64,000 nucleotides of DNA from Hypericum androsaemum (GCA_963995505.1 OZ023195.1:5104109-5168108); one strand, 5' to 3'; numbered from the stretch's first letter, positions 33,469 to 45,503 are shown. Notes: generated by a model not told the origin, from the letters alone. Translations and numbers: made by a program.

Positions 33469-34319
33469 AGGTGCACCGGTGATGGACGGCTTGGAAGAAA
33501 CTTGTTTTTTTGGATGGACGGCTTTTTTGTCATCTTCGATTAGGGACGACTTTCTTTATGCAATATGTGGTGTTCTGAGACTAGTGTGATGTACGAATAC
33601 AAGTGACTTTTGTACATTGTGTTTCGCTGTGGTTTACTGGTCCATTCAGATCTGTATTGGGGATGGATATACACATCTACCATCAACTTGTGTTGTTGTG
33701 GGTACGTACACGCCCTTCCATTTTTCGACAATTGCAGGGAATGAGATGTGAAACCTTGCAGGCTTGCTGCAGCCCTTTGATCCCTTCTTTTGAAGTAGCA
33801 ACAGCAGCCTAACACATCCTTGAATACCACTCCCTGTTGTCCTTTCTATGCGATTTTGACCGCCTGGAAACCTTGCTTGAAGAACATTTGCCATTGCGTT
33901 TTGATGTACGGTGTTGCTAACTGGAAGGAACCTTTTGTTAAGAACAGTAGGTTTTTTACTCATCAAATAAACAATGTTTTAAAAATTCTGGTCTGACCGG
34001 TGGTCAAACTGGTCGGATCATCACCTGGGGCTAAATTTGGGATGATTTTTGTCTAAAACTTAGTCATTGGTTCGACCGGTCGAAATTTGGTCAGATTGTT
34101 AGGTCAGGTACTTCCGGGTGACCTGGTTTGCCAAATCAGAAAAATTAGTGTTTATTTTTTCCTTGCGGAGTTGGTTCGACCAGTCAAAGAGTTATGTACA
34201 TAAATGCATCGGGAGAAAACCCTCATACAAAAAGACGGAGGGAACACCCCGAGAAGGAACCTTGTACAACCTGTCCCAAAAAGGTTAAACTTTGGCAAGA
34301 GCAAGGGTTAAGGAAGAGA
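33469..34319. other. 3' flank of the 278-aa gene and unassigned sequence
   Basis: 33469-33830 is probably 3' UTR and downstream DNA. 33985-34200 has several copies of a ggtcgacc/gaccggt-type motif (ctgaccggtggtcaa, tcgaccggtcgaa), an unclassified element end. No coding exon seen. Confidence 0.4.
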
Positions 34320-35110
34320 GATTTGCACAGCAGTTCGGCAAGCGAAATTGTTAGGCAAAACTAACCGTGACAAACCCAAAAAAGGCTGAAACCACCACGA
34401 GCCACATGAACCAACACCATGATGTTTTGGAGAACCATGAGGAGATCTTGCCTGCAAAAGAAATTTTTTGATTCTGACCAGTTCTGTCTTTCCATGGCAT
34501 TCCTGAGGATGTTCATTAGAAGATCACCTTGTTTTTGAGGAACCAAATGCCCCAAATAATAGAGGCAAAAATAGATTACCAAATCCTTCGGCAAGCTTCA
34601 TTGTTCTTTACAAGTCCCATCCACCTCGCAAGAAACCTTATCAAGCCATCTCGTGGAACCAAGAGATACCTGCTAATCTGTAGTTCCACACTTGACAACC
34701 AAGTGGGCAGCCCGAGAAAAGATGGCTGGCGGTCTCAGCAGGAGGCGGGTTCGTGGGGGAGGTAGCGCAGAAAATGCACCTGGAATCTTGTTGAGAAAGC
34801 AAACCTAAACGAAGCAAATTGGCCTTGGTTGTGATCTTGTCCTGCAAGGCCTGCCAAAGAAAGCAAGAAACTTTATATGGGATGAGATTAATGAGCTCCT
34901 TGCATAAGACATTCGGCGAGAGAAATCTGTAACTAGCAAAAGCCTGTGAGTAAAGACTTTTGACTGAGAAAGAACCGGAGCTTTCCCATATTCATCTCTT
35001 TTCCCTATTTGTTCTATCGCTCTTAGGTAGACCACTCCAGACCAGATACTAAGTCCGTTTCTACCATAATTTATCCACATCAGAAATTTCGCTCAAGTTA
35101 GCACGATTTT
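34320..35110 (-). mobile_element. LINE (L1-type) fragment with zf-RVT domain
   Basis: The minus-strand translation gives the zinc-binding tail of plant L1-type reverse transcriptases. ITTKANLLRLGLL is followed by CIFCATS, ETASHLFSGCPLGCQVWNY: the C-x2-C...H-x4-C pattern of zf-RVT. Downstream frames continue in pieces (MPKDLVIYFCLYYLGHLVPQ) with stops. It is 5'-truncated and degraded, as usual for LINE insertions. Confidence 0.75.
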
Positions 35111-35765
35111 ATAAGGAAGTGCTCCCACCGAAGCAGGAATTGACAAAAGACGTGGGGAACGGTTGTGTTACGAGCTTGGAATCTGGAATCAATGACGTGT
35201 GTTGGTTGGTTGTTCTCGCCGGAGTCTACTTTCCAGAAAATCCACTTGAGTTCCGCGTGATTTTTCTCGTGGAAACCCACATAATTGCTCGACAATTTCG
35301 TTGGTGACTCCCTTACGGGTCTCGATCTTTGGTGTTTTTCTTTATCTTTTTGAAAAAGAAAGTGGACCGATTAATGAATTTTATTAAGTAATAATTTTAT
35401 TGTGAATTTTATCAAGTAATAATTTTACTGTGAATTTTATAAAATTTAATCTCTCTTTTAAATTTTATTAAATAATTAATAGTCCAAATACTGGGTTATT
35501 ACATATGCATCTCTCTAGTTAATATCCACTCCATTTATTTAATTAACATTTCTAGATAGCCACTTAGTGAAGATTTTTTGTGTGGAAAGTTTCAGTCTTT
35601 ATCATTAGTATTATTTCTTATCCGTCAAATGTTAAAACTCACACTGTACGGTCAACCAAATGTGGCAGATCGCCGGCTTTTCTCTCTTTCACTGTTTGTA
35701 TAGTTTTCGATTTTTATATCAAGCGACTAAACCATCCTGTTTTCTACATAAAGGAATATTATTAG
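35111..35765. other. AT-rich sequence, nothing recognised
   Basis: 35390-35470 repeats the phrase ttttat(c)aagtaataattttattgtgaa two to three times. Otherwise empty. Confidence 0.4.
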
Positions 35766-37200
35766 TGTAAATTACTCTCAAGTCTCTGATCTTTGGTTAC
35801 TTTTTTTTTAGGGTCCTTAACTTTTGGAAAAAAATTATTCTGTCTTTAAGTTTCGATAATAATAGACTATCGAATCATTGGAGCCAAAATATTTTATATT
35901 CTCTTGTGAACCTCCACTTGACCAAAATATCTTCCAAAAAAACCAAAGAAACCCACAAGAACACCAAGAATCGCTAATTAATCAAACACTCAGAAATCTT
36001 CAATCGAAATATTCCGGCTCCAGAAATTTTTGATGGAGAGCTCATCGGTGCGAAGAAGCAGCTATCGTCGACGTGGAAGGCACCGCCGCGATGGTCCCCT
36101 ATCGGCGTTCCCCCGGAATTAGAATAAAACCCAGAGAATGATGACGACGACCCGTATACGCCGCAATGCCTCCCTCATCAGATTGAAGCCACCAAGAACG
36201 ATGACAACGAAGTCTGGGTTTCGGAGTTGAGGTGGAGACGAAAAGGCCGCTCGCAGAAGCTGAGGTGGACATGGGGTGGGCGAGGCAGGCGGAGGATGCG
36301 ATCTGGGGAAGATGAACAGTACCCGAGGACGCGGGAAAAGGGGGAAAGCTCTCGAAGGTGATTGGAGAGGACACACCCAAAAAGCTCAACGAGGTTGTCA
36401 CCGGGAGGGACCAGGATCCGGGGGGGCCGTGCCATGGCTGGGCGGAGGCACTGGCTGCGCTGAAATAGTAAAATATGGGTTCATCTCCCAACCCCCTTTA
36501 AAAAATAGTGAAATCTGCGCTCGTGGTTACGTCGGGGCTGTCTTCGGCAGCGTCGCTCAAGGCCGTGTGCTGCGTCACCCAGTACCTGGGGTCGTGACTG
36601 CTTCTCCAATCTAGAGACCAACACCACCGACCGGAGGACATCTTTAAGCTCTCGTTGACGGGTTCTCATCTCTGGTTGTCGGGGAGGGAGCCGAAATTGG
36701 TCTTTGTCCGGGAAGAATCTTTCCTCGGTAGCTCTCATCTCTTATTTTCCCAATTGATGAATTCTATTTATTTTTGACTTAGCAAGAATGATGACTCAAT
36801 TAGATGCGTGAGTGGGTTTTCTGTGATTCCAGTTAGCCCTCTTTGATTTAAATTGTTGAGGCATAAAACTTTTCCTTTTTGATTCCAGTTAGCCCTCTTT
36901 GATTCTGTGATGGGAGGAGAGAGAGGCGGAGGAGGGTGGAGAGAGAGAGGGGAGGAGGAAGAAGAAGAAGAGAGGGGAGAGAGTGGGCTGTAATTTTTTA
37001 GGGATTGAGTAAAATTTAACAAGAGAGGGTATTTTGGTTATTTCAAGTGGGAGTTCGTGAGAGAATATAGAATATTCTGGCTCCAGAGACCCGATATTTT
37101 ATTATCATAAAAAATTAGGGACGGGATAATCTTTTTCCAAAAGTCAGGGACCTTAGTGAGAAGGTGACCAAAGGTCAAGGACTTGAGAATAATTTGCCCA
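35766..37200. mobile_element. Long-TIR Mutator-like element, 1.4 kb
   Basis: Ends tgtaaattactctcaagtc and the inverted tgggcaaattattctcaagt. TIR similarity extends at least 150 bp inward (atctttggttac versus cctttggtcacc). Flanks tattattag (35757-35765) and tactattat (37201-37209) match 7 of 9, fitting an old 9-bp Mutator target duplication. The inside (36030-36740) is GC-rich with several frames but no domain I recognise. It may be captured gene DNA. No transposase. Confidence 0.75.
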
Positions 37201-37896
37201 TACTATTATGTTATGCTATGATTTATTTAGCAATGAATTATTTTTCCAATATATAGTCATAAAATAATTAGAATTATGGGCCTCTCTGTAATGATCTTAT
37301 ATATCATACCTTGGCCAAGAGGATAAACTAAATGCAAAATAAACCATGTTTGGTTGCAAATTGTAATAGAATTAGGATTTCATTTCAATAATCTTTGGAA
37401 AATAAATTTTTACACGATGGATACATCCTACCAGGGATTGAATCTTGTACCTCCGTCAAATTGTTAATGCCTTGCGTCGTTAGGCTAAATTAAAAATAAA
37501 TTCTATGAGGATTTTATTTTAAAGCTCCTCACAAACGAATTTCTAAATCACTTCAATTATATTTCTAGCCATTTACAAAAAAAGTATTTTTGTTCCGTTG
37601 TACATTTGAATTCAATTGAAAATATTACATAGGTGAGATTTCCTATTTGTTGAATTTCCTATAATTCACATAAATCAACCAGACATAAGCATGCAAGTAT
37701 TTTGTCAATGTGCACATTTTAAACTAACCAAAGCTTATGTAAATTTGTAAATAAATGTCTCAAATAAAATAATGTCCAACTAAACATGACAATAATCAGA
37801 AAAAAAAATCCAAGGGACGAAACAAGTAAAGATTTTAAAGTGATTTTTTTTATACTAAGTGATAATATTTAGACAATTGATCTTTTAATAAAATCT

Positions 37897-38175
37897 AGGA
37901 TAAATTACTCTCAGATCTCTGTAGTTTAACAAATTTACCAATAGGGTCCCTAATTTTTTGAAACCCATATTTTGGTCCTCCCGGATTGGCAAAATAGAAC
38001 TCTCAGGTCCCTGACTCAAGCACTAAAAAATAACTCTGGTGTTTTTTGGTGCCGGAGACAGGGACCTAAGAGTTCTATTTTACGAAACTTGGAGGACGAA
38101 AAGAGGAGTTTCGAAAAAATAAAGACCCTACTGGTGAATTTATCAAACTACAGGAACCTGAGGGCATTTTGCCCT
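37897..38175. mobile_element. Short MITE-like member of the long-TIR family, 279 bp
   Basis: Ends aggataaattactctcag and inverted agggcaaaatgccctcag. The two halves are inverted copies almost to the centre. Same ctcag..ctgtagttt end signature as 6898, 35766 and 41681. The target duplication is not clear. Confidence 0.8.
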
Positions 38176-38374
38176 AAAATTTAAGATATAAAATTAATCA
38201 CGTGGAATCTATCATAAAAACGTCAATGAATAAAATCTTAACTATTAGTATACTAAGTCGTAAGAAAATAACCGTTGTAAAATTTTCTGAATTTTGACTT
38301 AGTTACAGAATGGTGGAATAAAGATAAGTATAAATAATTCAATATATATTTAAATTTATGATACCTATAAGATA

Positions 38375-39028
38375 GGAGAAAGTCCACATAAGTACTCCGT
38401 AGTTTAATATTTTTACAATGGGGTACCCTGTGGTTTCAAATTAGTAATTTAATTCCTGTGATTTGCAATTTTTTTTCGGGCAGGTCCAAGACAGCTGTCC
38501 GGACCTTGCCCGTCCAATAGACTAACCACGTGGCCTTTGTTGCTGATGTGGCAACAACATGTGGACATCCTCTTTCCTCCCTCTCTCTCCTCCTACTCTC
38601 TTCCCCTCTCCTCCTCCTCTCTTCCCCACCCACCCTCTTCCAAAACTTTCAACTTTAACTAAAACCATGGAATCTCTCTCCATTAACCATTCTCTCTCCA
38701 ACCCGTACTAAGCTTGAGACGGGAGAGAGAGAATGGTTAAAGGAGAGAGATTCCATGGTCTTGGTTAAAGTTGAAAAATTTGGAAGAGGGTGGATGGGGA
38801 AGAGAGGAGGAGGAGAGGGGAAGAGAGGAAGGGAGAGGGAGGAAAGAGGATGTCCACATGTCGTTGCCACACGTGGTTAGTCTATTGGACGGGCAAGGTT
38901 CGGGCAGCTGTGTTGGGCCTGCCCGACATTATTTTTGCAAACCACGGGGACTAAATTACCAATTTGAAACCACAATGTACTACGTTGTAAAAATATAAAA
39001 CTAAAGGGTACTTATGTAGACTTTTTCC
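38375..39028. mobile_element. Foldback/Mutator-like element, 654 bp, near-perfect palindrome
   Basis: Flanks TATAAGATA (38366-38374) and AATAAGATA (39029-39037), 8 of 9 matching. Inverted halves of about 310 bp include the GC-rich piece gtccaatagactaaccacgt and a TCTCC/GGAGA-rich centre. No coding capacity. A transcript would fold into one long hairpin. Confidence 0.88.
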
Positions 39029-39213
39029 AATAAGATAACATTGAGTTTGACTCTTACAAACAGAGTGGAAATGAACGTTGGAAATTTAATCACGTCAGAA
39101 AGACTGACATTTATTTGGTCAGAAATCAACCGGTGCATTAATGGCTACCACTGCCTACTATTTTTTTAGGAAACCTACCACTGCCTACTACTGTCCGCTA
39201 ATATTAAACTTTT

Positions 39214-40684
39214 GGGATAAGTACCATTTGAATCCTGTAGTTTACGCAGATTTTACGATATGATCCTGAGATTTAGAAACGACTTTTTTGGTAGTTGTGG
39301 TTTTACATTTTTTGCGTTAGAGGCTCAGGAGCTTCCTCGAACCAAAAATCAGCTCCGAACCAAGAAACGATGCCATTTCGTTGCTAAGTTGTCTGGCCAC
39401 ATCAGATTTTTTTATCTGGTTGGCAAGCTTAGTTGGCATAAAGGAAAATATTATTTTTAATCCCTAATTTTTTATAATTTGTCAAAAATATCCCTCTCTC
39501 CTTCTTCCTCCTCCCCTCTCTCATCTCTCTTCTTCCTCCGTAAAACCCTTCAGGTAATGTCAACAAAACAAACAACATAAAAAAATACGAATCCAACAAA
39601 TAAATTGGGTTAAAATCCCAATCTCAAATCCGCCAACAAGAATTGGGGACATCAATTACCAATAAAATTGTATCACAAATAAAAAAGAAAAAGAATCTCT
39701 TCACTTCCTCCAAGCGTAGACCAGAAGAGAGAAGAAGCCAAGGGAGAAGAAACCAAAAGGACTAACAAGCTCATTCTCCTCCACGCTGGACCACTCCATC
39801 ACCGATGACCCGCCGCCGAACAACAAATCAAACGATAAAGAAATTGACGACAATGACGAGCTCCTCTCCGTCCTCCTCCTCCTCCTCATCAACCCGAAAT
39901 GATCGGACTCCTCCCCTCTCCCTTGACGTCTCCACAAAACCCCTTCATCTTCTCCTCTTCCTCCAAGTAGGGTTTTTTCACGGGTTTGGTCCTGGAGAAG
40001 GCTGGTTTGGTCTGGTCGCCGATTGGGAGGACCAGGTCGTGGTCAACAATGGCGACTATGTAGAAGTTGGAGACTGGTTTGGGGCCGATTTGGCCGAACC
40101 GAGCCTTGGTTAGATCCCAGTAGAGGCAGAGTTGGGAAAGGGCGACAGGGTGGGGGAGTGGTATTTTCTTGGAGCCGTGCTTTCTTCAGAAATTGAAGGG
40201 ATTCAGGTAGAGGTGAAACAAGACGGCGGCGGAGGAGGAGGGGGACACCTGGTGGTCGGTGGTTGGGTGGAGGAGTTGGAGGTGGAGGGAATGGCCAGGG
40301 AAATGAGTGAAGGAGAGGGGAAGTTGAGGAAATGAGTAAAAGATGGGAACTTTGGGAAGAAGACGACGAAGAAGGGAGGAGGAGGGGAAGAAGAAGAAGA
40401 AGAAAGGGAGAAGTTGAAAAATTATAAAAGGATATGGGATTACAAAGGATATTTAAGTCGTGCCAACTCACGTTGCCAACCGGTAAAAAATTCTGACGTG
40501 GCGTGCCACATCACCCTTAAAACGGTGTCGTTTCTAGGTTCTTAGCTGATTTTTAGCTCGGAGAGACTCCCGAGCCTCTAACGCAAAAAAGGTGAAACCA
40601 CAACTACCAAAAAAGTCATTTTTAAACCTCAGGATCATATCGTTAAATCTGTGTAAACTATAGGACTCAAATGATACTTTTCTC
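39214..40684. mobile_element. Pack-MULE: Mutator-like element carrying a DUF868 gene
   Basis: A perfect 9-bp target duplication TAAACTTTT (39205-39213 and 40685-40693) flanks inverted ends gggataagtaccatttgaat / gagaaaagtatcatttgagt. TIRs are about 300 bp and end internally in CTTCTTCC-rich tracts. The 0.8-kb interior holds a plant DUF868 gene on the minus strand (see 39701-40320). A long-TIR element with a 9-bp TSD and a host gene inside, but no transposase, is the definition of a Pack-MULE. Confidence 0.92.
39701..40320 (-). pseudogene. Captured DUF868 family gene fragment
   Basis: DUF868 proteins are plant-specific and of unknown function, roughly 300 residues. Landmarks here, N to C: HSLHLQL, FHLYLNPFNF then a stop where the family has Trp, RKHGSKK, LYWDLTKARFG, GPKPVSNFYIVAIVDHDLVL, GDQTKPAFSRTK. 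After a gap and frame change the C-terminal signature follows: SSVMEWSSVEENEL, SPFGF and LLVYAWRK, stop. The middle third (KVLQVKRLKWKFRGN-type region) is missing, and a short FFSLG duplication lies near the end. It is a shortened, disabled copy; the donor gene should exist elsewhere in the genome. Confidence 0.85.
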
Positions 40685-40981
40685 TAAACTTTTTTACCAG
40701 GGCCAATTAGAGTTATCTAACCCAAATAGTAAAAAAAAGTGATGGCTCCCGACAAAAGTAGGTACAAAATTCTCGCCGCCTCAAACGAAGACTAAATAGA
40801 CTGAAGAGATTATTATAATGTTTGAATTTAAATCATAAAAATATACTCGTTGATATTTGAAATTATTCAATTCAAATATAAATTAATCAATAAATCAATA
40901 TTCCAATGTGGATTTAAAAATGTTAACTGCCAATTTAAAGTAAAAAACAAAAAGCTTTCTCTTTTTCACTGAGTTTCAAGA

Positions 40982-41493
40982 GGGTTAAATGTCTCGCCGG
41001 TATCACTATTCTTGTCTTTTCGTGAAATTGAGGTTCAATTTTCAAGTTTTGTAAATTTGGTGTCCATGTGGGACAGACGACTAAAAAAATCAGATTTTTG
41101 TCCAAGATTTGACTTTTTTAGTCGTCCGAACCAAAATCTGACTTTTTTAGTCGAATTAAACATCCGACTTAAAAAGTCAAATTTTGGCACAATTCGACTT
41201 AAAAATTCGGATGTTGGTAAAATAGACAAACCACGCATTCAGTCTTGGTGGTAGAAAGTGTAACTTTTTACTTGATGGTCATAGGTTTGATTCTAACTTC
41301 TTGCAATTCTTGATAGCCAAATCTGACTTTTTAAGTCGGGTGTTTAATTCGACTAAAAAAAGTTAGATCTTGGACCAAAATTTAACTTTTTTAGTCGTTC
41401 GTTCCACTTGGACACCAAATTTACAAAACTTAAAAATTGAACCCCATTTTCACGAAAAGTCAAGAATAGTAAGATCGGTAAGACATTTAACCC
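40982..41493. mobile_element. Foldback/Mutator-like element, 512 bp
   Basis: Flanks GTTTCAAGA (40973-40981) and GTTCCAAGA (41494-41502), 8 of 9 matching. Inverted ends are gggttaaatgtct..cgtg. The arms, about 210 bp each, contain repeated gactttttagtcg phrases, so each arm is itself internally repetitive. No coding capacity. Confidence 0.88.
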
Positions 41494-41680
41494 GTTCCAA
41501 GACCACTTTCCAATTTATAGCCCACAAATTACATTGACCCGAAAATACAAACGACAATAATAGTTCAAAATATCTATCTCTATGACCAATCCCATCACCC
41601 ACGACTCTAACCACTTGCAAGACTAATAAAAGCAAAACATCACGAGAGAGTAACAAATACTAGACACATTTTTTTTAAGC

Positions 41681-42947
41681 GAGAAAATTACGCTCAGGTC
41701 TCTGTAGTTTGGCATCCTTCCCTCTAGGGTCCTTGTATTTTTGAAATCGTTCCTGACATCCCCGAAGTTTGGTTTTAGAGACTCTCGGGTCCCTGACGAC
41801 TCTTTTTTTCATTTTTGGTCTGAAAATGACCAAAATACCCTTAAACAAAAAATAAAAAATTTACCTTCTCCAACATTTGAACAAAAATACCCACCACCAA
41901 AAACCAACCCAAAACTAAGATCAAACTAACTAATATCAAGAACACAACCAAGAACATTAAAGAAAAAAAACACAGATAAAAATCCAACTCGTCGATGTGG
42001 AACACCAAATTTGGAGATCAATTTGGGGATCGATAATACGTACCAGAAGCCGACAAGCTCGTCGATGTCGAACACCTAGGCGTTCATCCTGTCACCGACG
42101 AGGGCCACGTCTCCAACTCAGAATCCCAAGAACCAGAAAGTACTCGAAGAGGCGCTTCAAACCCTAATCGCCGATGTAAACCACGAGGCCACCGCTAGGA
42201 TAGTTTGCCCTTCCACGCAAGAGTTCTTATGGGACAATGAAGAATTTCTCGGGTGCAGAAGGATATTAATTAAGGGCAATCAACGACGGCAAACCATTGG
42301 TCAGAGTGAGGACCTCGCTCTCGTCAACGTAATCAACTCCGATGACCTCGAGGATCTTCGCGCTCAAAGAAATCGACAACGGCAACCGTTGTCGTTGCCG
42401 TACACCTCCTCGTTGTTGCTTCTTTAGTCAATTATTTCTTCGATCTGGATTTTGAATTTTTTGATTTAGGTTTTTCTTAATTTTGTGGAAGAGTTTGATT
42501 TCTTAAAAATTTGTGAACTTGATTGGGAGCACGATGAAGATGGTTGGCGACGAAACATGTGGCCGGAGAAGATGATGGATAATTTTTTTTTGTTGATTAT
42601 GATTTTCTGGATTGGATTTTTTATGTTCTTCAGAATTGAGGATTTTTATCTAAGTTTTTTTTCTTTAATGTTCTTGGTTGTGTTCTTGATTTTAGTTAGT
42701 TTTGATCTTAGTTTTGGGTTGATTTTTGGTGGTGGGTGTTTTTGTTCAAAGGTTGGAGAAGGTAAATTTTTTTTATTTTTTGTTTAAGAGTATTTTGGTC
42801 ATTTCCATGATCAAAAATAAAAAAAGAGCCGTTAGGGACTAGAGAGTCTCTAAAATCAAATTTCGGGGACGTCAGGAACGATTTCAAAAATGTAGGAACC
42901 CCAGAGGGAAGGATGCCAAACTATAGGGACCTGACCATAATTTTTTC
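41681..42947. mobile_element. Long-TIR Mutator-like element, 1.27 kb
   Basis: Ends gagaaaattacgctcaggtc and inverted gaaaaaattatggtcaggtc. TIRs reach about 280 bp inward (the accaccaaaaaccaacccaaaa block against its inverse near 42720). Flanks tttttaagc (41672-41680) and tttttaata (42948-42956), 7 of 9. The interior 42000-42420 is GC-richer, with repeated ctcgtcgatgt phrases, and might be captured DNA of unknown origin. Confidence 0.8.
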
Positions 42948-43435
42948 TTTTTAATAAGTATCAATAGATAAAGTTATATTATTTTAATCAAAAGAATTCG
43001 AATTTGAACTATTGAAAATAAACTGCATTAACGAAAAGTACAGAATTTAAATTTGAATTTCGATCCAGTTACTTACAAAAAAAATCTAATGAATTTGAAT
43101 TTTAATTAGTCGAATAATTTAATATCCAAATATGAAAAGGGTGGCGGAGAAGATTCCAAATCCGCCTGCAGAAACAACAGTAACAAAATGTGAAGCACGT
43201 GACGAAATTAAATCAGTAAAAGAAGGAATCAAAAAATCAAATGATAACATGTGCGAATCAGAAAGTACAAAGGCCTGACACGTGACCAAATCACACGAAG
43301 ATCTCCGACGAACCCGAACTTCCCTATAAAGAAATCTTTAATCCAAACACAAACATTTCTCCCAAAAAGATAATAGAAAGAGAAAAAAAAATAAAAATAA
43401 AAACCACACAGGGAAGAGAAGAACCCAGTAAAGCA
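42948..43435. other. Promoter region of the ILR1-like gene
   Basis: AT-rich upstream DNA ending in a 5' UTR rich in AAAAGA. The TATA box is annotated separately. Nothing else recognised. Confidence 0.45.
43324..43331 (+). promoter_or_regulatory. TATA box of the ILR1-like gene
   Basis: CTATAAAG, 105 bp upstream of the ATG at 43436. Confidence 0.5.
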
Positions 43436-45503
43436 ATGGAGCTTCTTCCTGTTCTTCTGGTAGTTTTTCTCATAAGGAAGGAGCTTGATGAGCTTGGTGT
43501 TGGGTATAAGTGGCCTGTGGCTAGGACTGGTGTTGTGGCTTATATTGGTTCTGGGTCTCCTCCTTTTGTTGCCCTTAGAGCTGATATGGATGCTTTCCCT
43601 ATCCAGGTATATACCCTCTCTCTGTCTCTGCATGTGTTTTTAATAGCAAAGATCAATTCTTTTTCGTATTTAGAGTCGATCATTGTCGATCCTATTTTAT
43701 TTTAGGGGTATTTCTCCCATTGGTTAGCAAAGATCAATTCTTGTTGTCTCGTGGATTTGTTTATAAGTTTATAAGAGTGCAAAATATATGAGTTGGATAT
43801 GGAGATTCTGGTATCAGAGCGATTTTTCCCGTTGTCGCTAGTTGAGAGTGTGATGAACTTGTTTATAAGCGTAAAAAAGTCTAAAGGTTTTGAGTTGGAT
43901 ATGAAAATTCTAACATTCCGAGTTGTTTTTGGAGAGAGTGATGAATATTTGTGTCTTGTGGGTTTTGATGATACTATTTGGGAAGTGATGATCTGCAATT
44001 AATTAAGGACTTGGAGATGTGGGATTTGATTGGGGAATGAAGATCAATAACTTAGTAATTAGAAGCTTCAAAATCAGAGGCACAAGTCTCATTATTGCAG
44101 TTGCTTAACTGTTTGTGCTGTCTGCTTTTTTTGGGAGGCAATTCTGGTTTAGAGATAATGAGACTAGAACTCGGGGCCATAATGTGTTTCTTGATCTGAA
44201 TTATTATTGATTTGTTCAGGAACCGGTGGAGTGGGAGCACAAGGGCAAAGTAGATGGAAAGATGCATGCCTGTGGACACGACGCACATGTTGCAATACTC
44301 CTTGGTGCTGCCAAGATCCTGCAACAAATCAAGGAAGAGCTCAAGGTAAGAAAGCGTTTTAATGTGTTGCGAATTGAATCGGATTTCGAGGAAGTTTTAC
44401 CATCTTGTTGAACTGTCTCTGCCATTTAATTGCACGGAACCGTAGTCCTCATATTCCAACCCGCCGAAGAACGAGGGCTGGGCGCAACGGAGATGATTGA
44501 ACAAGGGGTGCTTGATAATGTGGAGGCTATTTTCGGTATGCATGTGCTTCACGCTTATCCTAGTGGAGTTGTTAGCTCGAGGCCTGGAGAGTTCCTTGCA
44601 GTGTGGTAGTTTCAAAGCCAAGATCTCTGGTAAAGGTGGCCATGCTGCGGCTCCTCATAGTGCCATTGATCCGATCTTGGTGGCTTCTGCCCCGGTCAAT
44701 AGCCTGCAGAATATAGTTTCTAGGGAGACAGATCCTTTGGACTCTCAGGTAGTTAGATACTTTAGTACTGTCTTTTGCTAAACATGATTAAGGTTGTGGC
44801 TTCAGCTTGGTTAAAGTATTTGAAACACTTTGGATCCTGCAGGTGGTTTCTGTCGCTATGATCAATGGAGGAACTGCCTTTAACGTCATTCCGGACTCTA
44901 CTACCATTGCTGGAACTTTCAGGGCTTTCAGTAAGAAGAACTACAATGCGCTCCAGGACCGAATAGCAGAGGTGAGTGACTAACATGACGTTCACGGCCT
45001 TGATTGAATCCCACACATATCATACCATGCTCGTGTGAAAATCTTAGAAAAATTGATTAGAGAATGTGTGATGAAATGGATGAAACGTGCTCTTGTTTAT
45101 GCATCTGTTGTGCTTTTTCTAGGTGATCAAAGCGCAAGCAGTTGTACATCGGTGCACCTCCGAGATCGACTTTAAAGGACGGGATCATCCCACAATTCCT
45201 CCAACCGTGAACGACCCCGAAATTTACGAGCTTGTGAAGCGCGTCTCTGCTGATATAGTAGGGGAAGACAACACTAAGGTAGCTCCTCCCTTCATGGGAA
45301 GTGAAGATTTTGCTTACTACATGGACAAGGTACCTGGATCCTTCTTAATGTTAGGAATTAAGAACGAGAAACTTGGGTGCACACATCCTCCTCATAGCCC
45401 TTATTTTAACATAGATGAGGACGTTTTCTCCACCGGGGCGGCAATTCACGCTACATTTGCACATACATTCCTCTCTAGATCAACTAGAATTAGTTCTAAC
45501 TGA
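43436..45503 (+). pseudogene. IAA-amino acid hydrolase (ILR1-like, M20 peptidase), damaged
   Basis: The family releases auxin from amino-acid conjugates in the ER. Exons 43436-43606, 44220-44345, 44436-44748, 44843-44971 and 45123-45503. All metal ligands of the family are seen: C and H in HACGHDAH, E in FQPAEERG, H in [12 protein letters not shown] and H in HPPHSPYF. Defects: (1) the signal-like [12 protein letters not shown] joins directly to [10 protein letters not shown], so about 50-60 N-terminal residues including the RRxIHxxPELGFEE region are missing. (2) The intron before GTVVLIFQPAEE ends in AC instead of AG (44434-44435). (3) A two-base deletion near 44601 breaks the frame after GEFLA; exon 3 is 313 nt where 315 would keep phase. 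No C-terminal KDEL-type signal. Probably a recent pseudogene. Confidence 0.88.

Noticed and set aside
40043..40471. 142-codon Ser/Pro/Leu-rich minus-strand ORF
   Set aside because: Wrong frame. The neighbouring frame carries the DUF868 landmarks.
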